This document shows, one piece after another, positions 33,080-44,174 of a DNA stretch of 64,000 bases. The notes under the pieces are model-generated. The model searched no databases. It saw only the letters and a list, made by a program, of their open reading frames with translations, and was not told the DNA's origin. Source of the DNA: Hermatobates lingyangjiaoensis. Its lineage: Eukaryota > Arthropoda > Insecta > Hemiptera > Hermatobatidae. Each line of letters begins with the position of its first letter. Within the stretch, counting starts at the first letter, position 1. The translations under genes and the position numbers were made by a program. The stretch is from NCBI GenBank assembly GCA_026182355.1, contig JAPFBL010001103.1, positions 37,501 through 101,500 of the forward strand, given 5' to 3'.

Positions 33080-33811
33080 CAGTAATCCCTCGCTAGTTCG
33101 CGGTTCAGTTTTCGCGGGTTCAGTGTTTCGCGGGGTCCTGAAATATTCAATTAAAAATTAAAAAATATAAAAAATATTCATCTGTAATTGCAATAAAAAA
33201 TAAAAAAAATACAACTCGTAATGAAAAAGTACATTAGTAAGTATTAGAGAAGAAAATATACAGGATTCTTCTTGTACGATCGAGAAAGATATCAAACAAA
33301 CAGTAACTTGCTGGGTCAAAATATATTCTACACTATTAAATTAAAGGCTAATAAAAGCTATTAATAAATATTCAATAAAGACTAAAAATTAATGAAAAAT
33401 ATTAAAACATAATCAATTGTAACAAGAGAATAATAAAAATATCAAAAAATAGAAGTCAAAAATAGGCCTTTTCATCTATAAATTAAAATAAAGGATATTT
33501 GCAATTTTTTTTATTTTATTTACTTGCATTATTATTTACTGTACAATACATTAAGGGTATAATTTTCTCTCTCTTTCTCTCTTATAGTCGGTAAAGACGT
33601 AATTTCTTTTTTATTATTTTTTTCTTTTTGTTTTTCATTTTTATTTACAACACTGTACAGTATTCAGTAAGGTCGGGATTCTCTCTCTGTTTGGAAATGT
33701 CATTGTTTGAACTTTAGAGGCTTTTATAAAAGGCGCGTCCATTATTCGCGGATTTTCACTTTTCGCGGTTGTCTTCGGTCCCCATTATCCGCGAAAAGTG
33801 AGGGTTTACTG
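33080..33811. mobile_element. TA-flanked pogo/Tigger-like MITE
   Basis: Ends CAGTAATCCCTCGCTAGTTC and AAAAGTGAGGGTTTACTG form an imperfect inverted repeat, with subterminal TTCGCGG / CCGCGAA. TA flanks at 33078-33079 and 33812-33813. No transposase frame. Confidence 0.8.
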
Positions 33812-34130
33812 TATATCCTATGATACGTCTTGGCCTGTCATCAACAGTTAGGCTATTCTTTAATTATTTATTTTTGTTTATCATTTATTAATAATAGTGT
33901 TTATTTAAATTAAATGTGCATTGTGCTAAAGTAAATGAAATTGATATAGCCTAGCCTATCTAGAAAGTTTTATTGATGTTTTGTATATGGTACGTCTTGG
34001 CATGCTGTCAACCACTTAGCCTACCCTACCCACCATTAGACTACCACATACCAGTGTTACCAATTTCCGAACTTTTCTGTTTCCAAACCTCTCTCGACAT
34101 CTATAAGTACGGAAATTCGAGGGTCCAGTG

Positions 34131-34394
34131 TATTTATTATACAATATACAGTAAGCGGAAGTTCATAGCTATATATATAACCTATGCATGAATGATGTGG
34201 TACTTATAGCTTGCAAGTCAAGTCATTCTATTGCAAAAAAAAAAAAGAGAAAAAAGTTCTCTCAAAGAGTCATAGTCATCTTTTTAGCATTACAAATCAA
34301 ATTTAATATTTTAGAGTCAAATATATTTCAATTGATTTTTATTTAGATAAATATTCAAGGAATATTGTCGATGTTATTAAACCAAATCATTGTA
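34131..34394. other. Intergenic, nothing assigned
   Basis: No recognisable feature. Confidence 0.4.
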
Positions 34395-34600
34395 AGCTAT
34401 GGACAAACTATGGATAAACTATGGTAATCTATTGTGGATATGGTAATCTATTATGGATAAACTATGGATAATCTACTATGATAAATAATAGTAATCTATT
34501 ATGGATAAACTATGGATATCTATTATGGATAAACTATGGATAATCCGTTATGGATGATCTATTATGGATAAACTATGGATATACAATGGTGAGTGAACTA
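34395..34600. repeat. Short tandem repeat of ACTATGGATAA type
   Basis: AAACTATGGATAATCTATTA and variants repeat over about 200 bp with irregular period. It ends at the start of the next cassette. Confidence 0.8.
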
Positions 34601-34975
34601 TGGAGAAACAACAAAACTCACTTCAGTATTTCAACCTTGAATGTCGTGAGGAGAAAGAGAGAACAATTCACCTTGGCAAAGATGTTGTTTCTCGATATTT
34701 TATATATATATATATATATATAACATTTTCGATGGAAGAACGATCCGAAATGTACAAATACAGTTCAATATACATAAAGAAACATAGAGAAATTAAAAAC
34801 ACACACTTAGTCTCTAATTTTTGGATGAACAATCTTCAGGAGAGATAAGAGAGGGAAACCAATGCGCCTGGTTTCCCTCTCTTATCTCTCTCCTGAAGAT
34901 GGTTCATCCGAAAATTAGAGACAGTAATTGGGTGTTTTTAATTTCTCTATGTTTCTTTATATACATTGAACTATA
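34601..34975. ncRNA. TCTC-family fold-back, plus a partial arm
   Basis: 34600-34700 holds a partial arm (AACTCACTTCAGTATTTCAA). 34755-34975 is inverted around AACCAATGCGCCTGGTTTCC. The plus arm reads TTATCTCTCTCCTGAAGATG then GTTCATCCGAAAATTAGAGA (stem II partly disrupted). (TA)n on both sides. Confidence 0.65.
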
Positions 34976-34989
34976 TATGTATATATATG

Positions 34990-35250
34990 AATCAATGATC
35001 AAACCACAATATGAAATGGGAAAACAAGAATAAGATCTTTCAACCATAACAAGCGGTCTTCATCAGAGTCAAAAACCCAACTGTTTTAGACTATGACAAC
35101 GGGTTTTGAAATATTCAATTGAGTTTTTGACTCTGACAAAGACCGCTTGTTATGGTTGAAAGATCTTATTCTTGTTTTCCCATTTCATATTGTGGGTTGA
35201 TCATTGATTGTTATTTCACGTGTTTATGTGAAATCTTTATATATATATAT
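34990..35250. ncRNA. Fold-back cassette, GACT family, mutated core
   Basis: Arms are inverted; the plus core CTGACAAAGACCG has G8 to A, and the minus arm has CTGATGAAGACCGCTTGTTA, which keeps CTGANGA. Stem III reads AGATCTTATTC on the plus arm. (TA)n follows. Confidence 0.65.
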
Positions 35251-35253
35251 ATT

Positions 35254-35284
<31 letters not shown>

Positions 35285-35286
<2 letters not shown>

Positions 35287-35539
35287 ATAGAAGAAACGGT
35301 CCATACGGACAATAAAACTTTAAATTACAGAAAAAAATGATAAAGAAAAAAGATAAAATACACCCTTACTAAATTCAATATTTCGAACTGTTGTTCGTCA
35401 TCAGGAGAAGACTAGAAGAGAGGAAGAAGTGAGAGAGATCTCACTCCTGTTGAGTTGCTCCTGATGACAAACAACAATTCGAAATATTGAAGGAGTGTTT
35501 TATCTTTTTTTTGTGTCGTGTTTTGTGTAATTTAAAGTC

Positions 35540-35545
<6 letters not shown>
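35285..35545. ncRNA. Fold-back cassette with hammerhead-like core, GTTC family
   Basis: Minus arm: TC (35406-35405), CTGATGA (35404-35398), extra C (35397), stem II GAAC/GTTC with loop AACA (35396-35385), GAA (35384-35382), self-complementary ATAT (35381-35378), T (35377), GA (35376-35375). The plus arm (35461-) has CTGATGACAAACAACAATTC then GAAATATTGA with a weakened stem II. (TA)n on both sides. Confidence 0.7.
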
Positions 35546-35579
<34 letters not shown>

Positions 35580-35584
<5 letters not shown>

Positions 35585-35800
35585 ATAAGAAAATAAGAAA
35601 AATAACAAGACTAAGATCTTTCAACCGTAACAAGCGGTCTTCGTCAGAGTCAAAAACCCATCCAGTTGGGTTTTTGACTCTGACGAAGACCGCTTGTTAC
35701 GGTTGAAAGATCTTAGTTTGTTTTCCATTTCTTATTGTGGTTTGATCATTGATTGTTGTTTCACGTGTTTATGTGAAATCTTTTTATATTATATATATAT
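35580..35800. ncRNA. Fold-back cassette with hammerhead-like core, GACT family
   Basis: Arms are inverted around AACCCATCCAGTTGGGTT. Both arms keep CTGACGAAGACCG..CGGTTGAAAGATCT; the plus arm ends in TTAGTTTG instead of TTAGTCTTG. (TA)n on both sides. Confidence 0.75.
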
Positions 35801-36419
35801 ATATAATTATATTCATAGTTCCTCGGTCAGTCGGGGGAATGTTCAATACCAGTTGCAATAAAACCAGTCAGGTTTTGTATAAAACCATAATTTGAAAGGT
35901 TTACTGATCTTCATCTTTTTTTTTTTTTGAATCTTCTCCTGACAACGAACTATGATCAAAATATTCATAATAGTGTTTTCTATATTTCATTGTTTATGTT
36001 TATTTGAAAAATTAATAGTTTTATTTATTTTTTTTTAAAAAAAAAAGCTATTTATGTATGTATATTTGTTCATACATCTACTAAGTATAACCATAAATCC
36101 ACCTAGGTCTCTAAACAATGATGTTACTCTGTTCATCCTTCTCACACTTATGCAACACAAAGCATCTCCTCACGCCTTTACTCTTACACTAGATCACACT
36201 ACCTTGTCCATCTCATCAGTTAGAAAAAAAAACAACATTAATTATTTATTACCTCAGTTAATATTATTCATTGTCCTAACTATAATTAATATTATATCAT
36301 ACAGTATTATATTTTGTGTTTGTGAATTTATAAATATATATATATATATTATATATATATATATATATATATTAAACACTAATAACTTCTCGACCGTGTG
36401 ACAGATATACAACTAAAAA
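35801..36419. other. Intergenic, nothing firm
   Basis: About 35880-35985 holds diverged cassette remnants (TCTTCTCCTGACAACGAACT). (TA)n at about 36337-36372. No gene recognised. Confidence 0.4.
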
Positions 36420-36735
36420 ATGATTGATCGTGATGCGGTCAGTTTCTTCCACTTTTTAATTCAAACTCTCATTGCCGACGTTTCGATTTTATTCAAAATC
36501 TTTTTCATAGGCATAAGTAGGGGTATTGGCAATTGAAGGAACTATTACATTTTCATTTCTGAACTAGTTCATTATGACTTATTACTAGTTCAGAAATGAA
36601 AATGTAATAGTTCCTTCAATTGCCAATACTCCTACTTAAGCCTATGAAAAAGATTTTGAATAAAATCGAAACGTCGGCAATGAGAGTTTGAATTAAAAAG
36701 TGGAAGAAACTGACCGCATCCCGATCAATCATTTT
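36420..36735. repeat. Fold-back cassette, CTATGA-type divergent core
   Basis: Arms of about 150 bp are inverted around GTTCATTATGACTTATTACT. The plus arm reads CCTATGAAAAAGATTTTGAA then TAAAATCGAAACGTCGGCAA: stem II GATTTT/AAAATC, GAA, ACGT, C, GGC. The CTGANGA core is lost. Bounded by (TA)n. Confidence 0.65.
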
Positions 36736-36754
36736 TATATATATATATATATAT

Positions 36755-37010
36755 AAAGATTTCACAATAAACACGTGAAACAACAATCAATGATCAAACC
36801 TCAATAAGAAATGGGAAAACAAGACTAAGATCTTTCAACCGTAACAAGCGGTCTTCGTCAAGAACGTCGGAGTTGGGTTTTTGACTCTGACAAAGACCGC
36901 TTGTTACGGTTGAAAGATCTTAGTCTTGTTTTCCCATTTTCTTATTGTGGTTTGATCATTGATTGTTATTTCACGTGTTTATGTGAAATCTTTATATATA
37001 TATATATGAA
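36755..37010. ncRNA. Fold-back cassette, GACT family
   Basis: Arms are inverted around GTCAAGAACGTCGGAGTTGG. The plus core CTGACAAAGACCG carries G8 to A and the left arm is truncated within the core. The outer TTTCACGTG...GTGAAATC parts are intact; (TA)n follows. Confidence 0.65.
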
Positions 37011-37014
37011 AGTA

Positions 37015-37165
37015 TAAGCCACAAGGAAAAGTAAAAAAAGCACAGATAATATGCCCTGAGGTTTTTCAAATTTTTGTCGGCAGAGAGCAACTGATGCCAT
37101 AACTTTGAAAGGCCTCAGAGCATATTTTCTGTGTTTTCTACTTTTTCTTTGTGGCTTATACTTAC
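37015..37165. repeat. AGGCCT-family fold-back remnant
   Basis: Ends TATAAGCCACAAGGAAAAGT and its complement are inverted. TTTGAAAGGCCTCAGAGCAT (GAA, AGGCCT, C, AGAG) is retained, but the CTGACGA half and stem II are missing. Confidence 0.6.
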
Positions 37166-37208
37166 ATTAGATTTCATCACGTTTTTATTATGATTATTTA
37201 GTTTATTT

Positions 37209-37237
<29 letters not shown>

Positions 37238-37239
<2 letters not shown>

Positions 37240-37445
37240 AATGATCAAACCACGATAAGAAATGAGGGAAAAAGACCTTTCAACCGTGACAAGTGATCTT
37301 CGTCAGAGTCAATTGAGCCAATTGGATTTTTGACTCTGACGAAGACCGCTTGTTACTGTTGAAAGTTCTTAGTCTTTTATTCCCATTTCATATTCTGGAT
37401 TGATCATTGATTGTTATTTAACGGGTTTGTGTGAAATCTTGTTTT
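37238..37445. ncRNA. Fold-back cassette, GACT family
   Basis: Arms are inverted around GAGTCAATTGAGCCAATTGG. Plus arm CTGACGAAGACCGCTTGTTA then CTGTTGAAAGTTCTTAGTC, with stem III changed to AGTTCT. (TA)n on both sides. Confidence 0.65.
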
Positions 37446-37449
37446 ATAT

Positions 37450-37625
37450 ATATTGTCTAATCGGTATTATGAAGTCAGAAAAAGAACTAAGATCTTTCAA
37501 CTGAAACAAGCAGTCCTTATCAGAGTCAAACTTCGTCGGAGCCAGTTTGACTCTGATGAAGACCGCTTGTTATAGCTGAGAGATCTTAGTCTTTTTTCTG
37601 ATTACTTACTGTGGTTTAGACGTTC
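37450..37625. ncRNA. Fold-back cassette, GACT-related divergent
   Basis: Arms are inverted around AAACTTCGTCGGAGCCAGTTT. Plus arm GACTCTGATGAAGACCGCTT then GAGAGATCTTAGTC, with GAA changed to GAG. The outer flank differs from other GACT cassettes (TAATCGGTA..GAAGTCAG). Confidence 0.55.
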
Positions 37626-37649
37626 ATTTGTATATATGTATATATATAT

Positions 37650-37885
37650 ATATTTCAGTGTAGAAAAAGATACATAGAGAAATTAAAAGCAACACACTTA
37701 CTGTCTGTAGTTTTCGGTTTGAACTGTCTTCAGGAGATATAAGAGAAGGAAACCAAGCTCACTGGTTCAGAGACGATTGGAGACCCTCTCTTATCTCTCC
37801 TGAAGACGGTTCAAACCGAAAATTAAAGACTGTGTAAGCGTATGCTTTTAATTTCTCTATGTTTCTTTTTCTACATTGAAATATA
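37650..37885. ncRNA. Fold-back cassette, TCTC family
   Basis: Arms are inverted around ACTGGTTCAGAGACGATTGG. Plus arm TTATCTCTCCTGAAGACGGT then TCAAACCGAAAATTAAAGAC: core, extra C, GGTT/AACC, GAA, AATT, A, with stem I AAGA for GAGA. Flanked by (TA)n. Confidence 0.65.
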
Positions 37886-37929
37886 TTTGTCCTTTTCGGA
37901 TAGTATTTCCAACGAAAAAGTATAAATAT

Positions 37930-38345
37930 ATATATATATATCAAGATTTCACACAAATACGTGAAATAACAATCAATGATTAAACCACAATATGAAATGG
38001 GGGGGGGGGGGGGAAGAAAATACTAAAATCTTTTAAGCATAACAAACGGTTTTTGTCAAGAGTTGGGTTTTTGACTCTGACGAAGACCGCTTGTTATGGT
38101 TGAAAGATCTTGGTCTTGTTTTCCCATTTCTTATTATGGTTTGATCATTCATTATTATTTCACGTGTTGATTGTGAAATCTTTATATATATATATATATA
38201 TATAAATACTTAAAATAAACTGTGACACATAGACAGAAACATAACAAAGACTAACTTTTCAGAAAAAAATTTTTTTTAAAGTGGTCTTTGTTATGTTTCT
38301 GTCTATGTGCTACAGTTTATTCTAAGTGTAATCTGTCCTGTCGGA
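37930..38345. ncRNA. GACT cassette with poly-G, then an unrelated fold-back
   Basis: 37930-38185: GACT arms; the minus arm is degraded and carries a G run at about 38000-38013, while the plus arm keeps CTGACGAAGACCG..TGGTTGAAAGATCT. 38205-38345: ends AAACTGTGACACATAGACAG and complement inverted around a T/A-rich loop, the same family as 45800-45950, core lost. Confidence 0.65.
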
Positions 38346-39293
38346 CTGTTTTTCGTTTATCACACACATATATATAATATATATATATATAATATATATA
38401 TATATATATAATATATATATATTAATTTGTCTCAATTTACACCTTACTGGATATCAAAGAAATGACCACAAAATACCATTGAATGTTTTCCTAAATTTAT
38501 TTGTGGATGATTTCTTTGGTAAATAAAGAAGGTGACGCCATTAAAACTATTCTTTTTCCTTTAAAACTATTTATTATTAACATTTCTATTATTAATATAA
38601 TTGAAAAATATATAAATATGATTTAAACTTATATTTTTTTTTATTGAAAAAAAAATTAGTTCAATTATTAATAATGCACACAAAGCACAAAAAAAACAAA
38701 ATTATATTGATATAAACTTTTTACTAAAAATAATATAATTAAAATTACGTAAACTCCGCATGATTTTGTAGAAGACCTTGTGATAATTACAGATGTATTT
38801 GCAATATTCAGTGTTTTTAATGAGGACACTTTACTGATAAGGAAATAAACTTATTAATTAATCGTTATCAAGTTACCATAATTAAACTGTGATTTATTTA
38901 AATTTAATTTCAACACAACTGCATTTTTATTTAATTAAACTTAATTATACAATTAAATATTTAATAGAGGTATTGAAATATGATGTTTGAGTCTTTGTAT
39001 ATAACTGTACAGATAAAGCCTGTATTCCTTAACTATAGTGATATATTAAATGTATAAATTTATACAAAAAAAAAATATTGTTAATAAACACGAAATAAAC
39101 AAATATTAATTCAATTGTTAATTTGTTTAATTGTTATCCAGTTGTAATTGAGGGTAATTTTTTTTTAATTGCACTGGTCAAAAAAATTTTTTTTTTGGTG
39201 CCCAAGGTTTCTAAAATTGAAAATTGGTGTGATTAATGAATATGTGTGTTAAAATTCTATGAATTGCCTGTTTTTATTGAAGCTATCGCCTTC
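38346..39293. other. AT-rich intergenic DNA
   Basis: (TA)n at about 38368-38421, otherwise nothing recognised. Confidence 0.5.
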
Positions 39294-39301
39294 CTTTAGA
39301 G

Positions 39302-42257
39302 CAGGGGTTCTCAACCTTTTTTTGCTTGTGGACCCCCTAAAAGCTACTTGTGGACCCCCACAACTTCCTAAAAGCTACTTGTGGGCCCCCTAAAAGCTAC
39401 TTGTGGTCCCCCTAAAAGCTACTTGTGGACCCCCACAACTTCCTAAAAGCTACTTGTGGACCCCCTAAAAGCTACTTGTGGTCCCCCTAAAAGCTACTTG
39501 TGGACCCCCACAACTTCCTAAAAGCTACTTGTGGACCCCCTAAAAGCTACTTGTGGACCCCCTAAAAGCTACTTGTGGACCCCGTAAAAGCTACTTGTAG
39601 ACCCCCTAAAAGCTACTTGTGGACCCCCTAAAAGCTACTTGTGGACCCCCTAAAAGCTACTTGTGGACCCCCTAAAAGCTACTTGTGGACCCCCACAACT
39701 TCCTAAAAGCTACTTGTGGACCCCTAAAAGCTACTTGTGGTCCCCTAAAAGCTACTTGTGGACCCCTAAAAGCTACTTGTGGACCCCGTAAAAGCTACTT
39801 GTAAGCCCCTAAAAGCTACTTGTGGACCCCTAAAGCTACTTGTGGACCCCTAAAAGCTACTTGTGGACCCCCTAAAAGCTACTTGTGGACCCCCACAACT
39901 TCCTAAAAGCTACTTGTGGACCCCCTAAAAGCTACTTGTGGTCCCCCTAAAAGCTACTTGTGGTCCCCCTAAAAGCTACTTGTGGACCCCCTAAAAGCTA
40001 CTTGTGGACCCCGTAAAAGCTACTTGTGGACCCCCTAAAAGCTACTTGTGGACCCCACAACTTCCTAAAAGCTACTTGTGGACCCTCTAAAAGCTACTTG
40101 TGGTCCCCTAAAAGCTACTTGGTGGACCCCTAAAAGCTACTTGTGGACCCGTAAAAGCTACTTGTAGACCCCCTAAAAGCTACTTGTGGACCCCCTAAAA
40201 AGCTACTTGTGGACCCCCTAAAAGCTACTTGTGGACCCCTAAAAGCTACTTGGTGGACCCCACAACTTCCTAAAAGCTACTTGTGGACCCCCTAAAAGCT
40301 ACTTGTGGTCCCCCTAAAGCTACTTGTGGACCCCCTAAAGCTACTTGTGGCCCCGTAAAAGCTACTTGTGGACCCCCTAAAAGCTACTTGTGGACCCCCT
40401 AAAAGCTACTTGTGGACCCCCTAAAAGCTACTTGTGGACCCCCTAAAAGCTACTTGTGGACCCCCACAACTTCCTAAAAGCTACTTGTGGACCCCCTAAA
40501 AGCTACTTGTGGTCCCCCTAAAAGCTACTTGTGGACCCCCTAAAAGCTACTTGTGGACCCCGTAAAAGCTACTTGTAGACCCCCTAAAAGCTACTTGTGG
40601 ACCCCCTAAAAGCTATTGTGGACCCCCACAACTTCCTAAAAGCTACTTGTGGACCCCCTAAAAAGCTACTTGTGGTCCTAAAAAGCTACTTGTGGACCCC
40701 CTAAAAGCTACTTGTGGACCCCGTAAAAGCTACTTGTAGACCCCCTAAAAGCTACTTGTGGACCCCCTAAAAGCTACTGTTCGACCCCCCTAAAAGCTAC
40801 TTGTGGACCCCCTAAAAGCTACTTGTGGACCCCCTAAAAGCTACTTGTGGACCCCCTAAAAGCTACTTGTGGACCACCTAAAAGCTACTGTTGGACCCCC
40901 TAAAAGCTACTGTTGGACCCCCTAAAAGCTACTTGTGGACCCTCTAAAAGCTACTTGTGGACCCCCTAAAAGCTACTTGTGGACCCTCTAAAAGCTACTT
41001 GTACACCCCCTAAAAGCTACTTGTGGACCCCCTAAAAGCTACTTGTGGACCCTCTAAAAGCTACTTGTGGACCCCCTAAAAGCTACTTGTGGACCCTCTA
41101 AAAGCTACTTGTACACCCCCTAAAAGCTACTTGTGGACCCCCTAAAAGCTACTTGTAGACCCCCCTAAAAAGCTACTTGTGGACCCCCTAAAAGCTACTG
41201 TTGGACCCCCTAAAAGCTACTTGTGGACCCCCTAAAAGCTACTGTTGGACCCCCTAAAAGCTACTTGTGGACCCCCTAAAAGCTACTTGTGGACCCCCTA
41301 AAAGCTACTGTTACCCCCTAAAAGCTACTTGTGGACCACCTAAAAGCTACTGTTGGACCCCCTAAAAGCTACTGTTGGACCCCCTAAAAGCTACTTGTGG
41401 ACCCCCTAAAAGCTACTTGTGGACCCCCTAAAAGCTACTTGTGGACCCTCTAAAAGCTACTTGTACACCCCCTAAAAGCTACTTGTGGACCCCCTAAAAG
41501 CTACTTGTAGACCCCCCTAAAAGCTACTTGTGGACCCCCTAAAAGCTACTGTTGGACCCCCTAAAAGCTACTTGTGGATCCCCTAAAAGCTACTTGTGGA
41601 CCCCCTAAAAGCTACTTGTGGACCCCCTAAAAGCTACTTGTAGACCCCCTAAAAGCTACTTGTAGACCCCCCTAAAAGCTACTTGTGGACCTCCTAAAAG
41701 CTACTTGTGGACCCCTTAAAAGCTACTTGTGGACCCCCTAAAAGCTACTTGTGGACCCTCACTCACCCCGGATACTTAAAAAAACATAATTATACAAATT
41801 TATAAATAAATATTTGTTTTTAGGTAAATGAAAATCGTTAATTATGAAATAATTTCATTACATCTATAACGCATGCCGAAATACAAAAATGTTTTTAAAA
41901 CAATAACAAAATATTTCTTTATTAACATTTTATAAAGTACCCTGAAATAAATTGTAACAGAATCAATTTTTGAATGTACCATAAAGAGAAGAGCAATGGA
42001 AAATTTTAAAACATTGGAACATTTTAACAAACTGACGAGGATATTAGGCCTTATATTTTAATTATTTGTGAATATTGTACGGCCAAAGCTTACTGCGCTT
42101 TGATTTATTTTTGGTTTTCTGGTAAATTCATTTAAACTTAACATAGAGCTCTAACCACGTGTCATGGACCACCTTCAGAATACTACTTTCCTCATGGACC
42201 CCCAGTAATCCTCTGTGGACCCCTGGGGGTCCATGTGGACCACGTTGAGAACCACTG
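39302..42257. mobile_element. hAT-like element with a 2.4-kb internal minisatellite
   Basis: Ends CAGGGGTTCTCAACC and GGACCACGTTGAGAACCACTG are inverted. The 8-bp flanks CTTTAGAG (39294-39301) and CTATAGAG (42258-42265) match at 7 of 8. From about 39340 to 41760 the element is a tandem array of 20-22-bp units (CCCCTAAAAGCTACTTGTGGA and close variants, with higher-order blocks containing CCCACAACTT). The right 500 bp is ordinary AT-rich non-coding sequence. No transposase. Confidence 0.9.
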
Positions 42258-42265
42258 CTATAGAG

Positions 42266-42530
42266 AGAGGTAACCCATAGGAGAAAAGCTAGACCTGATA
42301 GAGAAAAAACGACAGTATTTCTGAAATCAGCGCCCTTAAATTAGGGTAAAAAACTGATAAAACATCTTAGGCATTATGGCAAAAAATGTTTTTTGTTGTT
42401 GGCCAGTATTACTCATATATGAATGTTTTTTTTTATGAACAAAGGAACTCATCTAGTGTTGTTGAGTTCTGACTGCTGTGGACACAGTGTTACCCAGTTT
42501 GTTAATTTTATTAAAATTGGAAACTTATTA
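42266..42530. other. Intergenic, nothing assigned
   Basis: No recognisable feature. Confidence 0.4.
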
Positions 42531-43420
42531 CCCAGATGTTATACAGTGGTGCTGAAGATGACAAACCGAGAACTTCCTTATTATAGTAAAGCAGGGCCTC
42601 TTCAAAACCATTACACAGTATTATTACCCAGATGTTATACAGTGGTGCTGAAGATGACAAACCGAGAACTTCCTTATTATAGTAAAGCAGGGCCTCTTCA
42701 AAACCATTACACAGTGTTATTACAGAGATGTTATACAGTGGTGCTGAAGATGACAAACCGAGAACTTCCTTATTATAGTAAAGCAGGGCCTCTTCAAAAC
42801 CATTATACAGTATTATTACAGAGATGTTATACAGTGGTGCTGAAGATGACAAACCGAGAACTTCCTTATTATAGTAAAGCAGGGCCTCTTCAAAACCATT
42901 ACACAGTATTATGACCCAGATGTTATACAGTGGTGCTGAAGATGACAAACCGAGAACTTCCTTATTATAGTAAAGCAGGGCCTCTTCAAAACCATTACAC
43001 AGTGTTATTACAGAGATGTTATACAGTGGTACTGAAGATGACAAACCGAGAACTTCCTTGTTATAGTAAAGCAGGGCCTCTTCAAAACCATTACACAGTG
43101 TTATTACCCAGATGTTATACAGTGGTACTGAAGATGACAAACCGAGAACTTCCTTATTATAGTAAAGCAGGGCCTCTTCAAAACCATTACACAGTATTAT
43201 TACAGAGATGTTATACCGTGGTGCTGAAGATGACAAACCGAGAACTTCCTTATTATAGTAAAGCAGGGCCTCTTCAAAACCATTACACAGTGTTATTACA
43301 GAGATGTTATACAGTGGTACTGAAGATGACAAACCGAGAACTTCCTTGTTATAGTAAAGCAGGGCCTCTTCAAAACCATTACACAGTGTTATTACCCAGA
43401 TGTTATACAGTGGGGCAAAA
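42531..43420. repeat. 96-bp satellite, nine full units plus a partial
   Basis: The start CCCAGATGTTATACAGTGG recurs every 96 bases from 42531 to 43395 (864 bases, nine units). Units alternate between TTACCCAGATG and TTACAGAGATG and between TGGTGCTG and TGGTACTG, so a two-unit higher-order pattern is partly visible. The unit length is a multiple of three and free of stops in frames of both strands, giving 32-residue periodic frames that are unlikely to be proteins. Confidence 0.95.
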
Positions 43421-43781
43421 TCTCAAAAGGCTGGACAAACTATGAACAAGGTTATCAATATTCAATTAATCTTTGTATACCATAGTTTTTTAGCAAGCTG
43501 ATTACAATTCTAATGTCAACATTTAAAAAAAAAAACAAATTGGCAGATTAAAAATTAAAAAAGTAAAAAAAAATGTAATTTTTATATAATTTATGGATGA
43601 AAATCTGGTGTATTAAATTTTTAAAAGCAAAGAAAAAAAATAATAAATAAAATGAAAATTCCTTTAGATGTTAAGCCAACTTTATTATCGCTCTCCTTGT
43701 ATAGACTAGCGGATTCTGAAACAAAATTACAATATAAATTGCATAAGTCATTTCTATTTCGTAAAAAAATAATAGTTCTTA

Positions 43782-43785
<4 letters not shown>
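43421..43785. other. Intergenic, nothing assigned
   Basis: AT-rich, no recognisable feature before (TA)n at 43786-43812. Confidence 0.5.
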
Positions 43786-43813
<28 letters not shown>

Positions 43814-43819
43814 CTTTTT

Positions 43820-44111
43820 TGATGAAAATACGATCCGAAACGGACAAATACAGTCCAATGTACATAATGAAACGTAGAGAAATTAAAAACACAGACTTAC
43901 AGTCTCTAATTTTCGGTTGAACCGTCTTCAGGAGAGATAAGAAAGGGAAACCAAGCGCACTGGTACAGAGACGGTTGGAGACCCAACCGTCTCTGTACCA
44001 GTGCGCTTGGTTTCCCTTTCTTATCTCTCCTGAAGACGGTTCAACCGAAAATTAGAGACTGTAAGTGTGTGTTTTTAATTTCTCTACGTTTCATTATATA
44101 CATTGAACTAT

Positions 44112-44112
<1 letters not shown>
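43820..44112. ncRNA. Fold-back cassette with hammerhead-like core, TCTC family (best copy)
   Basis: Arms of about 145 bp are inverted and meet at GGAGACCCAACCGTCTC. Plus arm: stem I TCTC (44026-44029), CTGAAGA (44030-44036), extra C, stem II GGT/ACC with loop TCA (44038-44046), GAA (44047-44049), self-complementary AATT (44050-44053), A (44054), stem I GAGA (44055-44058). A distal stem CTTA/TAAG follows across an internal loop. (TA)n borders both ends; the PLE fragment starts just to the right. Confidence 0.8.

Positions 44113-44173
<61 letters not shown>

Positions 44174-44174
<1 letters not shown>

Larger units (their letters stand above)
31748..34130. mobile_element. Composite DNA transposon with three nested elements
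   Basis: Outer ends CAGTCGACCCTCAATTTCCG (31748) and the complement-matching GGAAATTCGAGGGTCCAGTG (ending 34130) form an imperfect inverted repeat of about 24 bp, pogo/Tigger-like in style. Inside are a hAT-like MITE (32012-32281) and two TA-flanked MITEs (32349-33032, 33080-33811). Its own remaining sequence holds no recognisable transposase. Confidence 0.7.

Noticed and set aside
42531..43420. Hammerhead in the 96-bp satellite (CTGAAGATGACAAACCGAGAA)
   Set aside because: No stem II can form between CTGAAGA and GAA, and no stem I pairing was found.
42423..43445. 32-residue periodic frames on both strands
   Set aside because: Satellite DNA; open on both strands with no recognisable domain.
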